Shown here: positions 26,174 through 39,074 of the stretch, piece by piece
Layout of the letters: the number at the start of each line of letters is the position of its first letter
Position numbering within the stretch: position 1 is the first letter of the stretch
Assembly (NCBI RefSeq): GCF_020921035.1
Contig: NC_063156.1
Span: forward strand, 186,001-250,000
DNA from: Rhodamnia argentea
Lineage: Eukaryota; Streptophyta; Magnoliopsida; Myrtales; Myrtaceae
Direction of reading: 5' to 3'
DNA: 64,000 bases
Made by a program: the position numbers and the translations under genes
The notes under the pieces: model-generated
The model's database searches: none
The model's input: only the letters and a program-made list of their open reading frames with translations
Told to the model about the DNA's origin: nothing

Positions 26174-27549
26174 CTCTCTCTCTCTCTCTCACTCTCTCTC
26201 TCTCTCTCTCTCTTCTTTAGAAAAACCTCAGCTCCCACAGATCACCGAGAGTCAAAGCTAATACAGCTACTCTGTTCTTCACCTGTTTAGAGAGGAGAAC
26301 AAGGGAAGACACACCCAGAGGAGAGAGAGAGAGAGAGAGGCGAAAGCTCCTAAGCAAGTTACTCCCTTTCTTTAACAAGTTTAAAGCTGCTGATTTGTAT
26401 AGCTCACGAGTTAAAAACCAGATGGATTGGTCTTCCCTTTTCTTTTCTTTTTTTATGGTGACCGGAGGCGTTCAAAGATAAAGATCCCAGTTGCACAAGG
26501 TGCGTAATTTTAAGGTAGCGTCGATGGCGCAAGGATATGAAGGTGACAGTTTCTTCTCTATCTATCTTCGAACCCCACATAGCTCAAAATGGTGCCTCCC
26601 AACTAGCTTTTTGATTTTCCGACCAAAAAATAAACCTTGCCTTTTGTTTTATTCAGACACAGAAATGTCGATGGTCCCTTTGCTTCAATGGTGGGGCCGA
26701 GCAACACAAGATCACTTTTTACATTAATACTATTGGAGGTAACGTTGACCCAGTTGACCTAGTCCGTTGTCTATCTCCTGAACTTTGTTGGAACAAAATT
26801 TCTCGGATTCTGTCGTGAAAGGCACACCATTTGACCCTACTCCATCACGCATGTTCTAGCTGAGTCTATGACGTCATCTGGGGCTCCCTTGGCCGTTCAG
26901 TTTCCGCAACATTTTGCTGTGATACAACCTTAATTTCTCGTTACTTAAAGCGAGACTTTGATTCACCTTTACGCGTGGTTTTAATTGTCATAAGATTCCT
27001 GGCTTTCAATTTTGTTTAATATCTTCACCTTTCTCCTCACTCTGTCACTACACATGCTCCAAAATTATGAATATCCACTATTAAATCAGAAGGAAACGAC
27101 TAGACTTATTACGTAATAGAAACACCGGAACCTCGATGAAAGACTACCCTCGAGACTGTGACATATTGTACTTGAATGTATTTCGCTGGCCATTGATGCC
27201 AGTGCTATCTATCAATAAGGAGATCGACTCACTTCGAAGACTTATTGATTCGTAATGTCGATGTAATAAAAGGTTTTGAGAATTAGGGAAAAAAAAAAAA
27301 GAAAGCATTTGGTTTGCCTTCAGGCAGCTGGATTTGACCGGAACTTCTGGGTACACAGGAAGCTACTCTTCTTGATCAGCCTGGACATGAAACTGCTTCA
27401 TCAGAAAACTGCTTTCGAATGGACATTGGTTTACAGTTGCCCTTGTATGTCCCCCCTCAGATAAGCTCTTGAAGGGGGAACAAAATCTCTAAAAATATTT
27501 AACACAAATTGAATGTGCTTTCGATTTGGTAACCAATGCTAATGGCCAT
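26174..27549. other. Spacer: DUF1218 5' leader/promoter and ENH1 3' flank
   Basis: Contains CT and GA tracts (26174-26215, 26320-26340) of the DUF1218 5' leader, then unremarkable AT-rich DNA. No exon, repeat or RNA gene is recognised to 27549. Confidence 0.5.
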
Positions 27550-30269
27550 TTACTGAAGACCATAAAGAAGCAAAGCTCCAACTGCACCAACACCACCCAC
27601 CAGACCTATGATAACCCCAATTGGAGGCAACCCGCCACCAATTGCTTTCCCAGTGTTCACGTCGTACCTGGCAAACCTTTTCTTCGGTGCTTGACACTGA
27701 GGGCATCCGTATGAGTCCGGCTGCAGATCAAACAAAAGCATAATTACATTACACTCGATCAACCTTAACCCGTAAAATGGTTTTGCAAAATCCACATGAA
27801 TACTAATGATTATATCAACTTATTTCAGGGTGAAGTAGCCTCTGCACAGCTAAGATAGAGAACATAATTCGTGACAGAACAATCATCTTGCCTGCTCATC
27901 AAACGGCTTCTGCAAGGCGTATATGTATCCACAATCTAGGCAGATGTGAGTGGCTCTAGCCTGCACACCAAGTTTTGCAGAGAACGTAAAACCACATGTC
28001 CTTTCTTGAACTTGATAAAAATTGAACCATACTGAAATTATCAGCATGTAAAGAAAGGTAAACCTTTTGAGCCTCAGTCAACTTCCTCCCAAATCGGGGA
28101 GGAGCAGGGCGCTTTGGTAACCGCTTAACATCTACTTCTGCACCTCTGCAATAAAAACATGCAGCGGTCAGTTCAGACGCAAGAATGTTCTCTGCTGCAT
28201 GAAGCGATTGCTCTTCAGGTGGAAAAGTTGGAGATATCTTGTTTTCTTAACTTATACTTTATCGTTTCCTTTTTTGTCAATGTCATCTAAGAGCATGAAA
28301 GAGCTAGAGCACACAACTGGTAGGTGCAATTGTCTTAGCACAACATGGTGGAGTAACTATTTGATGTGAGCTTCATCTGCATATCTTACAAGACTATTGA
28401 GCATTTCCAGTTGCAGACATTTAAACGAGGAAGCACGCTGTACTCCTAGAAGTGGAAGATTTCAGTTTCATTCCTCCAAATTTTATTACTTTCGAGTTAT
28501 TTAGGCTGTGCGCAGCAAAGCTCACTTTGCCAGAAGAAGTAGATCCTCTGGCAACCATGCCACAGCAACCTCATAATTACTTAGAACACACCTTGGCATC
28601 AGCAACCCCTAAGTCAAGCGGGACTTGGAGGTTGAAGTTTAGAACAAAAATATGCTCCCAACTCTACTGATTCTCATGAAAAATTGCCTCGTAGAGAGCC
28701 ATCACCGGAAATTTGTGGTTCCCCATACATGTTTGCAAATGCAAAGAAGTGTAGCACCATTTTGATGAGGAGCTCCCTAATGAATATTGAAATGATATCT
28801 TATAGGACATAACTCACATGCCAGTCAAATTTCTAAACTTTGAATCCTCCAGTAGGCCATGCAAGTAGGTAGCAGTAAGTACTATGTTCGGCTATCTTGG
28901 TTCGATTAGTCAAAGGGCGATCTCTTGGGCAAAGAAAAGAAGCCTGAAGGCCAGTAGCCACAACCTTACCAGCGTATGAGTTTATCTACCTATAATTGAT
29001 TTTCAAGTTCTACCTTATTAGAACTGCATTAAGAAGTAAGCCAAAGAGCTCTAGCGGTCAAGCACTTTGTCCTTGCAATGACATCATGCGAAATGAACAT
29101 CTCAATCCGGAACAGGAGTATGAGATCAACTTTACCACTATCCCTTCCGACCATCAAAAAATCACATCAACGATTTGTTTCTTAACGTCAGTACTAAAGA
29201 TTCAAACTTCTATATGATTACTGATCAGCAACATAGATTACATAGGAAAATAGAACAAAAACTTATAGTCAGACGGCATCGAGCTAAAACATGTCGAGGG
29301 AGGAAAATCTACAGTCAAGTTATTTATTCATTTATTTGCATATGTTCTTATGCACTAAACCTCTATTCGCCCTTCTTTTCAAGATTATGACAAACGCAAT
29401 AACAAGCCGAGAAGAAAGGAAGGAGTCACCTGCTAACAACAAAGTAAATGGAATCAGGCTTTGCTTGGATGGCGGTTTTCGTGAATCCAAGCTTATCAGC
29501 AGGCCAAAGCTCATCACCAAAGAAGCTGCTGGTGTACAGCACCTGGTCTCCAGCTTTAAGCCCTGCTTTTGCCGCATTCCCTCCCCGATCCACTGCCTAT
29601 TTGGAATCCAGTTCTTCCCTAAGTCAACGTAGATATAAAGGAGGACCCACAACAAGATGTATATATCCAGCAAGCATCAGAAGCAAAAATAATCAGGAAA
29701 ATCTAGGAATCATAGCTTGAGGCCGAGAGCTAGACCAAGCCAACCAGGCATACATATACGTATGTCGACAATCCCACTTCGCTGATATAAATTCGAGGCT
29801 GAAATGAGCACGGAACTTGCTTGAATAAGACAATTAGAAGTCTCGGACTTACAGTGATGACAACACCACCACCAGACTTTTGACCGAGAGTGAGGCCGAG
29901 AGGCTTGTCCACCTCAGCCTCGATGGTCTTGGAAGCTCCCGCGGTTCTCGCGCTGATCTCAAGCCCTTTCCTGCTCACTACATTGGCAGTGGAGCTGCGA
30001 TTATTATTCGCGACAGCGAAGAGAGCCGATGAACCACCCTTCTTGGCTTCATGCAGACTGAGGCCTTGAAAAGCAGTCTTCTGCGCCAAACGAAAGAAAA
30101 CCAAGAAGGAATTTCAAGCGACGAGCAAATGGGAAGGTGGTGGATGAAGGAGGCACAAACGCAACTAAACCTGGTAACGATTGGGAGAGGAGTGGGGAGT
30201 GATGTTGCGAGCGATGGCGGCGGCGCCGCAAGAAGAAGAAGCACCTGCTGCGACCACACCCGACGACAT
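27550..30269 (-). CDS. ENH1: ENH1: PDZ plus rubredoxin domain chloroplast protein
   Basis: Matches the plant ENHANCER OF SOS3-1 type (At5g17170): plastid-targeted, PDZ-like domain, rubredoxin iron site, C-terminal membrane anchor; linked to redox and ion homeostasis. Exons 30171-30269, 29853-30080, 29430-29596, 28064-28145, 27892-27960, 27550-27720 give 271 aa. Residues 1 to about 60 look like a transit peptide (Ser/Ala rich). The PDZ-like part runs from VDKPLGLTLGQKSGGGVVIT to AAKAGLKAGDQVLYTSSFFG. The rubredoxin Cys pairs are ICLDCGYIY and YGCPQCQAPKKRF, flanked by QKPFDEQPDSYG. The tail GVIIGLVGGVGAVGALLLYG is one TM helix. The intron 27721-27891 has a GC donor. It is divergently placed from the LEA-like gene. 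Confidence 0.93.
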
Positions 30270-31038
30270 TTTCCTCCCGCGTCTGCTGTGACTGCGACTG
30301 CAAAAGGAGGGAGAGGGAGAGAGCTTGTGTGTGTCAAAGGAAAACACTGGAGGAGGAGGAGGAAGAAGGAGGAAGGAGAAGAGGGCGGGGGTCAGTGACG
30401 GTGCGTCGAGGGATAAGTCATTAGTGGCAGTGGAGGAGAATGGGAGTGAGTTGGGTTGATGAGCCACACGCCTCTGAGTCCGCACTCGTGGACGCTCGCT
30501 GGCCGCAAATTTCGTCCAGCTCCTCCGCCCTTTCTGGTGTGGTGTGGTGTGGTGGGGAGGATCCAACTGGAATTTCACGACCATCCATCCATTGGGAAAG
30601 GAAGGGAATAGCGGACAGAAATTGAGTCAAGCTGACGTGTACCTCAGACTCTTTTGTCTGATTTCGACTCGAACCCAAAGGATCTAATCGAAATTTTTTT
30701 TTAAAATTATTTTCCTAGGAAAAACATAGCCGTAAATCTTTATAACAACACTAGAAATGCTAATAACAGAGCGGGGGGTAGAGGACAGCTGTTGTAGAAT
30801 TAGAAAGAGAGACAAGGAAGAGCCGTGCCGCTTCCACGTGAGCAGTGGCGTACCGTGGTGGCAAACGTCCGTACGAGGACAGGTGTGATGTTGTGTGCAC
30901 CGAGCGAAGCGAAGTGAAGTGAAATGGTGGCGGTGGGAGACTGGTCTTGTCTCGACCTCCTCTCTCTATCTCTCTCTCTTTCTCTCTCTCACACCACCAT
31001 ATCCACTTCCACTTCCCGTTCGTCGACTAGGGTTTTGA
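30270..31038. promoter_or_regulatory. Divergent promoter shared by ENH1 (-) and LEA-like gene (+), with G-box
   Basis: The two start codons are only 769 bp apart, head to head. The stretch contains a palindromic G-box CACGTG at 30835-30840 (ABRE core ACGTG) and a further ACGTG at 30634-30638. A TC tract at 30960-30990 is in the LEA leader. G-box/ABRE sites fit ABA or stress control of a LEA gene and of ENH1; use in vivo is inferred. Confidence 0.55.
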
Positions 31039-31661
31039 ATGGCCGCCATTTCCAGGAGCATCGGCAAGCGACTCTCCCCTCAGACTCAGATATTCACTCC
31101 CTCTGCTTCTTCTGTCGCTCATTCCAGGTATTCTTCGTGTTGTTTATGTTTCCTCAATGGTGAGTTTTGGCCCCCTTTTCACATTATCATCCACACTTCG
31201 ACATGTCTCTCAATACTTTCTGCTTTATGAGTTTTGCTCGATCAATCACTGGCTAGTGTACTGATTCCGCTGACACGTGCAGGAGAAATGCGCACTCCTC
31301 CTCCTCAGCGCCTGAGAAGAATCCTGAAGAAGTGGCTACGGCGAATGAGAAGAATCCCGATGACCCAGTCCCGCAAAATGTGGTTCCCCATGAAGTGATT
31401 CAGATCCAGATTCAATCTGAAGAATACTGGGTTCCCCACCCGAAAACCGGGGTTTTCGTTCCTCCTTCTGATTGCAACCCGAGCGAGCCCGAGCCCGAGC
31501 CCGAGCCCGAGGAGTCGGTGCTGGAGCAGGAGGCCTGGTATCGCCCGACTGATATGGAGGACCTGGAGAAGCCCATCAGCCTCCAAGTCGAAGAATCTGG
31601 AACGAGGGAGGGAGACGGCAACTCGACAAGTCGCAGAGTAGTGCAAGGCGATTGTACATAG
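31039..31661 (+). CDS. Late embryogenesis abundant-like protein (At5g17165-like)
   Basis: Small hydrophilic protein of a plant family annotated as LEA, with possible organelle targeting and unknown biochemistry. Exons 31039-31127 and 31283-31661 give 155 aa. The N-terminus MAAISRSIGKRLSPQTQI is Arg/Ser-rich, like a presequence. The conserved core is EEYWVPHPKTGVFVPPSDC and the second box EAWYRPTDMEDLEKP. Between them is an (EP)n run at 31486-31512. The same pairing with ENH1 occurs in Arabidopsis (At5g17165 beside At5g17170, from memory), which supports both calls. Confidence 0.85.
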
Positions 31662-32560
31662 TGGGGACAGTTAAGGTTAGGTTTGTTGCTAGTTTGCTTC
31701 CTCGTTTTACAGTTGGGTTTTAGTCACTCTGTAACATAAAGAAACCAGCGAGTGATTGTCTTGATGGTAAAATTCAGCAACCCCCAATAACCCCTGTTGC
31801 TGATTTGGAACTCAACTTATGTCACCGGCTCATTCTAAACGATGCCATCTTCGCACCCTCAAATTCTAGATGGGATGACACGGGCCAAATCATCAATTTT
31901 GCTGCTTGACGTGCTTCATCTGGGTCTGGCTCAATTCATGTCGAAACGTAGAAAATCACACTCCGACCACAGGTTATAACACAGGACATGTATGATCAAA
32001 TCTTGTATTCTACTAGATTTTGCTTCATTGAGTGCGGTCTTATTTGTTATGCTATCAGCCCAAAGACCAGCAGAAGTTTTTTTCTTGTTGTCAGACTTGA
32101 GAAACCGACAATCTTGAGGGAAAGAAAGAAAGGTAGAAAGACGTTAGCAAAATTGCAAACAAGAGACTTCGCGGATCCTTAGCGCGCTGAACCATTGTTG
32201 TACCACTGCAACTGTACACATTCTAGCAAATTCTTTCCATTCAATACTCAAAAAAGTATTTACAAAAAAGAGAGAGAGACAGCGAGAAAAGCAATTCAGG
32301 AAGCCATGTATGAAGAGGCGCTGCTCTGGTGGTCTTAGTATGAACTTCATGTAAACTATACAGAGGCCTTCTAATATTTCTTTCCTTGATTCTCTACTTA
32401 AGAGATTATTCATATCTACAATTCACCTGTCAAATGTATTAGCTTCCCCTTCCAACACCCCCCCCAAACCAACCAAAAGCGATGTAACTGTCTTGACTAC
32501 ATTCAAGTAGCGACTAACCACTTCTTGTGAGGAAGTGGACTCGAATGAAGCTTCTTATAA
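31662..32560. other. Convergent 3' spacer between LEA-like and ankyrin genes
   Basis: Holds the 3' UTR of the plus-strand LEA-like gene and that of the minus-strand ankyrin gene. No coding or repeat structure is recognised. Confidence 0.5.
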
Positions 32561-35374
32561 TCATATGAATCCAAATAGGCAGAAAACAACGAAGCAACAC
32601 CCGATCGCCACAATAGCTACAGAAAAAGCGCACCACTCTGGCAATATCACGCGCACTCCCGACGTGAACGCTATCATCAGACTCAGTATTGAGATATAAG
32701 TAAGCACGGCCGCAAATTTCGTGAAACGGAGGAGGAGGTGGAAGTTGTGCTCCACCGATGTCAAGAAGTGAAGAAACACCGAAAGAGTGGAGCAGTAGAA
32801 GGCGAGGGCGTTCGCAATCAGGAAAATCCTGAAGGCAGCTTTAGATGCTAATGTTGCCGTGCCCTCGTCTTTTCCTTGATTTTCATAACCTCCCGGAACT
32901 GTTATACCTGCCGTGAAAGTTACCGTTGCTATGAGTGCCGCCACTAGCAGATGAGTCCCCGATATACCCTTTAGACGGATTGACCTGAAGGAGTTGTCGC
33001 TCAATGACATCGTGCCGGATGAGGACCTTTCGAGTGACGATCTGTCACTGTAGAGGTGAAGCGAAATGTCTCGCTCGCTGTAGTTGTTGCTCCCATACAA
33101 GTCTCCAGCTTTCACATCGTTGTTCTCACTGTAGGGCTCATACCTTCTTGTGTCTGCCTCTTCCCGGATCACTAATCTCAAGCTTTGTCGGCTCCCAGCT
33201 TGCTCCATCTTCTTCATGATCCTAGTCTGCAGACAGGTCCCGCAATCCAAACATCGACTAGACAACATTCATCAGTTTTCCCATAGAATATTATCACACA
33301 CAGATGTTACTTACTTCTTCAAGGATTGACTGGATAAAAAACTACTCAGTTTCCTTAGCAGTCTCATCTCTAGTCATGCATGGAAAACTTCCATTGAAGC
33401 TCATCGCAAGTTGTGTACATCTATGTGTAAATGGAAGAACAGCTTCATAAAGATTTCCTCTTGGGATAGAAATTACCATCTAATTCCAAGAAACAAAGAA
33501 ATTGCAGTACCCACCTTCACAAGCTCTCCGAGAAAAGTATTCGCGTGAAGGATGTCAATGGCCTTGCAGTGTTGCTTGTTCACGGCCTTCTTGTCAACTC
33601 TTCTGTCACAAGTGAGAGTCATCAAAATCTCATCCTTCCCGCAATCAGCAGCCAAATGCAAAGGCGTGTTCCCTTCTTCGTCGGGAAAATTGATGAGCCC
33701 TTGAAGCTTCATATTCCTGAGAATATACTTCACGACTCTCGTCCTTCCGCTCGCCACAGCCACGTGAAGAGCCGTCCGACCTTTTCCGTCAAGCAGCTCG
33801 TGAACGTCCGGGCAGCGATTAATGAGTTCGTCCATGATTTGAACATGCCCTCGTTTGGCCGCCACGTGAAACGCGCGCATGCCTTTTTTGTTAGGTGAAT
33901 AAACAACTGAAGTGTCCATTTCAAGAAGGTGCTTGGTCGCTTCAAGATGACCCAGATGCGCAGCGTAATGAAGAGGGGTTCGTCCGTATTGGTCCTCTTC
34001 TGTCACCATGCGTGGCCACTTGTTCACAAGCTCCTTTATGATATCTACAAAAATTAGGGTTTGGTGAGAGATCGTTAAAATACGAACAAGACAGGAAAGG
34101 GCAAACTGTTGTCTAAATTAGAATGAAGAAAAAGTAGTTAGAAATGGTAAATTTCCCTGCTATCTTCTGCGAAGTTGTCGAGATGTTAGAGGAATGACGT
34201 TTCTCCAAATTGAAAAGAATGACTTGTTTCGTCGAGTCAATTAACTTAAACCTAAAAGTCGGAAACAGAAGAATTGACATCATTTCCCCCTCTCCTGCCT
34301 ATCTCTTTCTTCTCTTCTTCATTCCTTTCCTTCTCATGGGTACGGATAACTTGACAGTGCACGTTAATTGAATTGCCATCTACCACTGCGTGACAACCCA
34401 TGAGTAGCTAGTTGGTGAAATATGTGGTGATTGTCTATCAGAAGAGGACTAATCTTACCGATTTGACACGATTGAAATCTCCCGACGAGTTCGTGTAAAC
34501 TTAGCAACCTGTCTCGCATGATGCGCCTTATGTTTTCCAAAGACAGATCAGGGACATGGCTTTCTAGAGCTCGACCTAAAACAAGGCACATACTTATTAA
34601 CAATTTAAGATTTCATCATGAACAATTCTATCATGCACAAGGCTCATATAGAAAAAGTCATAAGCCTTTTTCGCTGATGAAAAAGATCATTGAACTACCA
34701 TGATGGGTGCGAATTAAGGTGGCATGAAGAGCAGTTAGCCCATGTGCGCCTTTGTAGTGGGGCGATGACGGTGAAGACGGCATCTGCAAGATCATGTAAC
34801 GAGCAATATCGAAGAACCCGGCTTCAACGGCCACGAAAACTGGAGCCTCGCCCTCCTCATTATGGATATACATGAGTTGAGAATCAGCTGTCACTAGCAA
34901 CTCCACCACACCTTTGTGGCCACTCCTCACGGCTAAATGCAAAGCTGAATCCCCGGACCCGTTCACCTTCCTCAAGAGACTCAAGTCGCCAGGGCTCGGA
35001 GCATCATAGTTACGCATCTCGCTTGCTTGGTGCGCAGGCACTCCGTGTTCAACGAGGAGCCGAACTATCTCCAAGCAACCAATCCTGGCGGCAGCATGGA
35101 CAGGAGTGTCGCCGTGCGAATTCTGATGGGGTAAAAGGCAGGGGCATAGATGGATCAAGGTCCGGACAAGGTCGACTTGTCGGAAGGTGACAGCGATGTG
35201 AAGGAGGCTGTTGCTTTGCGGGGTGAACTGGGCTTGGCAGTACCCGGTTTCGTCTGTGATCAATCGTTTGATGTAGTCAGATTCCCCCATGGATGCTGCC
35301 AAGTATAGACGGGGATCCATGAACTTATAGGGTGAATCGGAATCAAACTCGGTCGCCTTCTTCTGAACCCGCAT
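32561..35374 (-). CDS. Ankyrin-repeat membrane protein with PGG domain (ITN1/ACD6-like)
   Basis: Plant ankyrin-TM family; relatives act in defence (ACD6) and salt/ABA signalling (ITN1) at the plasma membrane. Exons 34699-35374, 34459-34575, 33515-34044, 32561-33226 give 662 aa. Ankyrin repeats are visible as SNSLLHIAVTFRQVDLVRTL, HGDTPVHAAARIGCLEIVRL, SGDSALHLAVRSGHKGVVEL, YGRTPLHYAAHLGHLEATKH, GRTALHVAVASGRTRVVKYI and EGNTPLHLAADCG. The PGG motif follows: LVAALIATVTFTAGITVPGG then a conserved N. Four C-terminal TM helices end in VVFCLFGFI. An upstream in-frame ATG at 35425 would add MLFLFWVQVNTQTKISK; I prefer MRVQKKATEF at 35374, so the start is uncertain. The exact biological role cannot be told from sequence. 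Confidence 0.9.
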
Positions 35375-37506
35375 CTTGCTAATTTTTGTTTGAGTATTCA
35401 CTTGAACCCAAAACAAGAAGAGCATACAAAAAGCTGCATCTGCAGAGCAGAATGTGCTTTCAAATGGCGAGGAGGATGTTTGAGAAGTGGAAGAGAGACT
35501 CCATTGACGACCGCTTCAGACGCTTAATATTACCATCCATTCAGGGGTTGTGCTTTGGTTTTTCCAAGTCCCCCCCCCGTCAACCCCGTGCCACGTCAAT
35601 ACTTAACACGTATAATGATTAAGCAATGTGACGGTGGTGCCTACGTCAAAAATAAGATTTCACACTCTGTTAGAGATTAACCAAAAGTGAGTGTAATTTT
35701 CCACACAATTGCTCAAATGCCTACTTAATAATACAAGCTCTCCACGCAAATCAACTTTTACGTAAATTGCACCATGAAAACCCAAAATACTCTGCTTAAC
35801 CTCTCAAAAGCAAGTTCTTTGCATGTTTAGATTATCATTAATGTATCATCATCTATTTCGAAAAATGCCAAGTTTACTCAAGAATCTTGGCCATAGTTCT
35901 TTTATGCTTGTAATGCATGAAGCGCTTCTTCTGTCATTAGAAGAAGAAGAAGAAGAGCCATTGTTTGCCGTTCATAAAATGGACAATTTCTCGTCTGTTT
36001 CCATGATGACTTTCACTGCCTCATTCATCTATGTTGACCAAAGAAAGTAAACCTCAAGTCAAGTCATGGATATTCCTAGGAAGCCGAGGAAATTTTAATG
36101 AAAGACATGATGTATCAACTAAACTTTTGTAAGGACTAAGGACTGGGAATTTGAATATCCGCCGTGAATCTACTCCCATAGCCATACCTCAGCGCAACTT
36201 CCCATCAAAACCAAGACGTGTTTTAGGGGCACCAAAGCCGGTTTCAGTTTACATTAGTGAGCTGATCTGGGTTGGTAATGATCTTTATCTGCTGCTCATT
36301 CGTACCATTAAGATGCTTCTTACATGACCCGCACCACACTGCTTGACCATGATGACTTTGGTTGGCTCTACAAACTCTTTCTAAATCATCTTTGACTACC
36401 CTAAAAGACTACTATTTTGGCCAAATATGCATGACCAGCTACTTCATTCAAGTCTCCTCTGCAACCTTAATTTCGACTAAAGAAGGCCCACAAGTATTTT
36501 TGCAAATTTTAGAACTCGATTGCATTTACACGACAAGTTTTAGGACTTCCAGTAAATATGTCCATTATTTTTATCAATGTTACTAGAAATCCATCAACAA
36601 AATAGGGAAATCTACCGGAAACTTTCCAGTTTTTTCTTTCTTATTATTATTATTTTATTTTTTTTGTGACTGGGCACTAGAATCGTGCCAAGTAGAGGAA
36701 TGTTCATTGAGACATTCTTCAAGAGGCTTGTCCGAATTTGAGGAGATGGGATATCAATATCAGGGACTGGATTGAGAATTACCTAGCAAACCAAAAAAGT
36801 CTTAAATCTTTTAACTTAGCCAATTCAATGTTAATCTTTTTAAATGATTTGTTAATATAGTCACTCCGGCCAAAACCTTTTTGGTAATTATCTCATCCAA
36901 AAAGTGACGTTGGACAAGATTGCAAGACTATCAATTCTCCAACTCAAGTGTTCTTCTAATGCAATGTCAGACCAGTCCAAGCGTAGCCCGTCGTTTATGT
37001 TTCCCCTTCCTCTAATTATCAGCCCGCGTGGACATTAGACTCCGGTGGTCGAAGCTAATCTTCAACGTCTCTCGGAAACCACCCATCATGCAGTTTTTTT
37101 TTTTTTTTGTTGTCAGGAATTGCGACTGGCATTGCTAACTCGACGAGTTCAAGTACATAAAATGAGATTTCGAACATAGTAAAGCTCATAAGACATAGGG
37201 TGATTAGACAACTAATTGCGAGGCAAGATCCACAATAGTGGGATTTTGCAATTCAGTCCGCTATCTTGTTTGAGTTTCTGTTCTAATGGGCCAAAGTCAA
37301 AATTTTGAAATTTATAATCAAGTTTCTGGCTTCCTTGATAAGTGTATCGGCTTCCGACGTAATTGATATGTGCCTTGAAGACTCCTTATGAAAACCGCAC
37401 ATTCAAACTCAAGTAAGAGGGAGTATTCTCGTTGAATTGCTGCACTTTAAACATGTGAAAAGAGATAAAAGGCACCAAAAGTGCCGGAATTGTAGTAAAA
37501 TGTACA
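35375..37506. other. Gene-poor spacer, ankyrin-gene promoter side
   Basis: The left end is the promoter of the minus-strand ankyrin gene. AT-rich DNA follows. Positions 36480-36560 resemble the dispersed AT-rich repeat at 21770-22090 ('TTTGCAAATTTTAGAACTC', 'GACAAGTTTTAGGAC'). A poly-T run lies at 37094-37109. No coding exon is seen. Confidence 0.45.
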
Positions 37507-38133
37507 ATTAATGTTAGGAGTGAGCATGGTTCCAGGGTAGAACCGAGAACCTGGAACCGAAACCCGTAGGATCTGCTCCGGTTCCAGGTTCCAAGGTATG
37601 CGGGGTAGGTTCCAGTTTCCAAAAATTGAGGAACCTGTTCCAACGGGTAGGTTCTAAGTTCCACTACCTAGAACCCGGAACCTGGAACCTGGACCTTAGA
37701 TTCTGAAATAAATTTTTATATTTTTCTTGGTATATATTTTTGCACGATCATACAACGTTATATGGCATTTGATGATGATTGTATAATTTGGAGTCAAACA
37801 ATTTTTTATGTTTCGGGTTCCAAAAAATGATAAATGTGTTGCAATGGATTGGTTTCGGATTTTAAATGTAATCAGTACAGAGCCTAAAATCACTCACATC
37901 TACTTTCTCTTAGATGTTGTAGTATTTACTCTCATTTTGCTTAACTAAAAATGAAAAAAATAAAAGAAAATAAAAGAAATTGATAGGTTCTCGGGTACCT
38001 CGAAACCGACCCTAGAACCTGTGACGGGGTAGGTTTCGGGTTCCAAAAAATGAGGAACCTGTTTGGACGGGTAGGTTCCAAGTTCCAGGTGGAACCCGCA
38101 AGGAACCTGGAACCGCTCATCCCTAATTAATGT
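37507..38133. mobile_element. hAT-type MITE, 611 bp, 8-bp target duplication
   Basis: Element 37515-38125. The left end is TAGGAGTGAGCATGGTTCC and the right end, reverse complemented, TAGGGATGAGCGGTTCCAGG. It is flanked by ATTAATGT at 37507-37514 and 38126-38133. Subterminal arrays of GGTTCCAGGTTCC-like words in both orientations are typical of hAT non-autonomous elements. No transposase frame is present. Confidence 0.82.
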
Positions 38134-39074
38134 TCTTAACTTTTTTATGAAATCGAGAGTGTGTTTATTTCGGGAAAAAAAAATCATGATAAAAGATGTT
38201 AAAATATGTTTTGAGTTTGAGTCCGAAGTGAAAATATAAATTTTGAAAATAAGTAAATAAAATCCGAAAGTTGAAATTTCGGGGGACGTACGAAATTAAG
38301 CGAATCAACAAGGAAAACGGAATCCACGCTTGAGATTTGTTTAATCTTTGGCCGTGAAATAAACGACAGAAAAGGAAAGTCCATTGTGGACTTTGTTGCC
38401 GATCATGTCAGAGAAAGAACAAGAAATAAAACATTCTGAAATCTTTTGTTTCCTAATGCATGGCGCGAACACGGTCAACATTTCGAAAGTCCAACAAGGA
38501 CTTGAACTGGAGCAATATTCCGTTGTCTATTTATATATAATTTATCGTGGGAGCCTTGGGAGTAGTTCGGCTGATGAACGGATCCAGAGATAGTGCTTCT
38601 TCGTACGTGGGTCTTTCTTCGCGAATTACGTCCAAGTAAAATTCGTGTTCAAGCCTACAAATTCTTGTGGCAAGAATTTGTGTATAATTCCTTTACGAGA
38701 TTGAGAGATTATTTCGTTAGAAGTTGTGGGAATAAACACTGTGTGAGTTATTGAATGTAATTGTGGACTAAAAAATACTTAGAGTACTTAGAGTATTTGA
38801 GTGACTCGAGTGTGGTTTGTAATTTATATGTATCGCTTGTTCTATAGTGAAATTCATTGCTGTTCTCCCCGTAGATATAGGTCTCTACAACCGAACCATG
38901 TATATCCGGCATATGAATTTTTTTTTTTGTTCTGTCTATTTTATTGTTCATTCGCTTGTTCCGCGCAATAAAGGAAAATATATTTCGGAAAATTAGTTCA
39001 CTAAATTGATTCTTGTTATCTGCTTTTACTTTTGCCTGAAATTTCTTCACTCACCTTTGCTGCTCTGCACTTGC
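38134..39074. mobile_element. Probable LTR-retrotransposon remnant (Copia-type LTR piece)
   Basis: About 38560-38960 resembles the terminal part of a plant Copia LTR: the phrase GTAGATATAGGTCTCTAC followed by CCGAACCATGTATATC is like the 'GTAGGC..CCGAACCACGTAAATC' end of such repeats. Boundaries and partner repeat are not seen. It is treated as an old fragment; the assignment is from memory and is weak. Confidence 0.35.

Noticed and set aside
25734-26261. 175-codon plus-strand frame over the DUF1218 first exon
   Set aside because: Antisense to a real exon and ending in translated CT repeat.
30165-30584. Minus-strand frame extending ENH1 upstream to 30584
   Set aside because: Low-complexity Ser/Pro leader sequence; MSSGVVAAG at 30269 gives a normal transit peptide and lies just after the likely leader.
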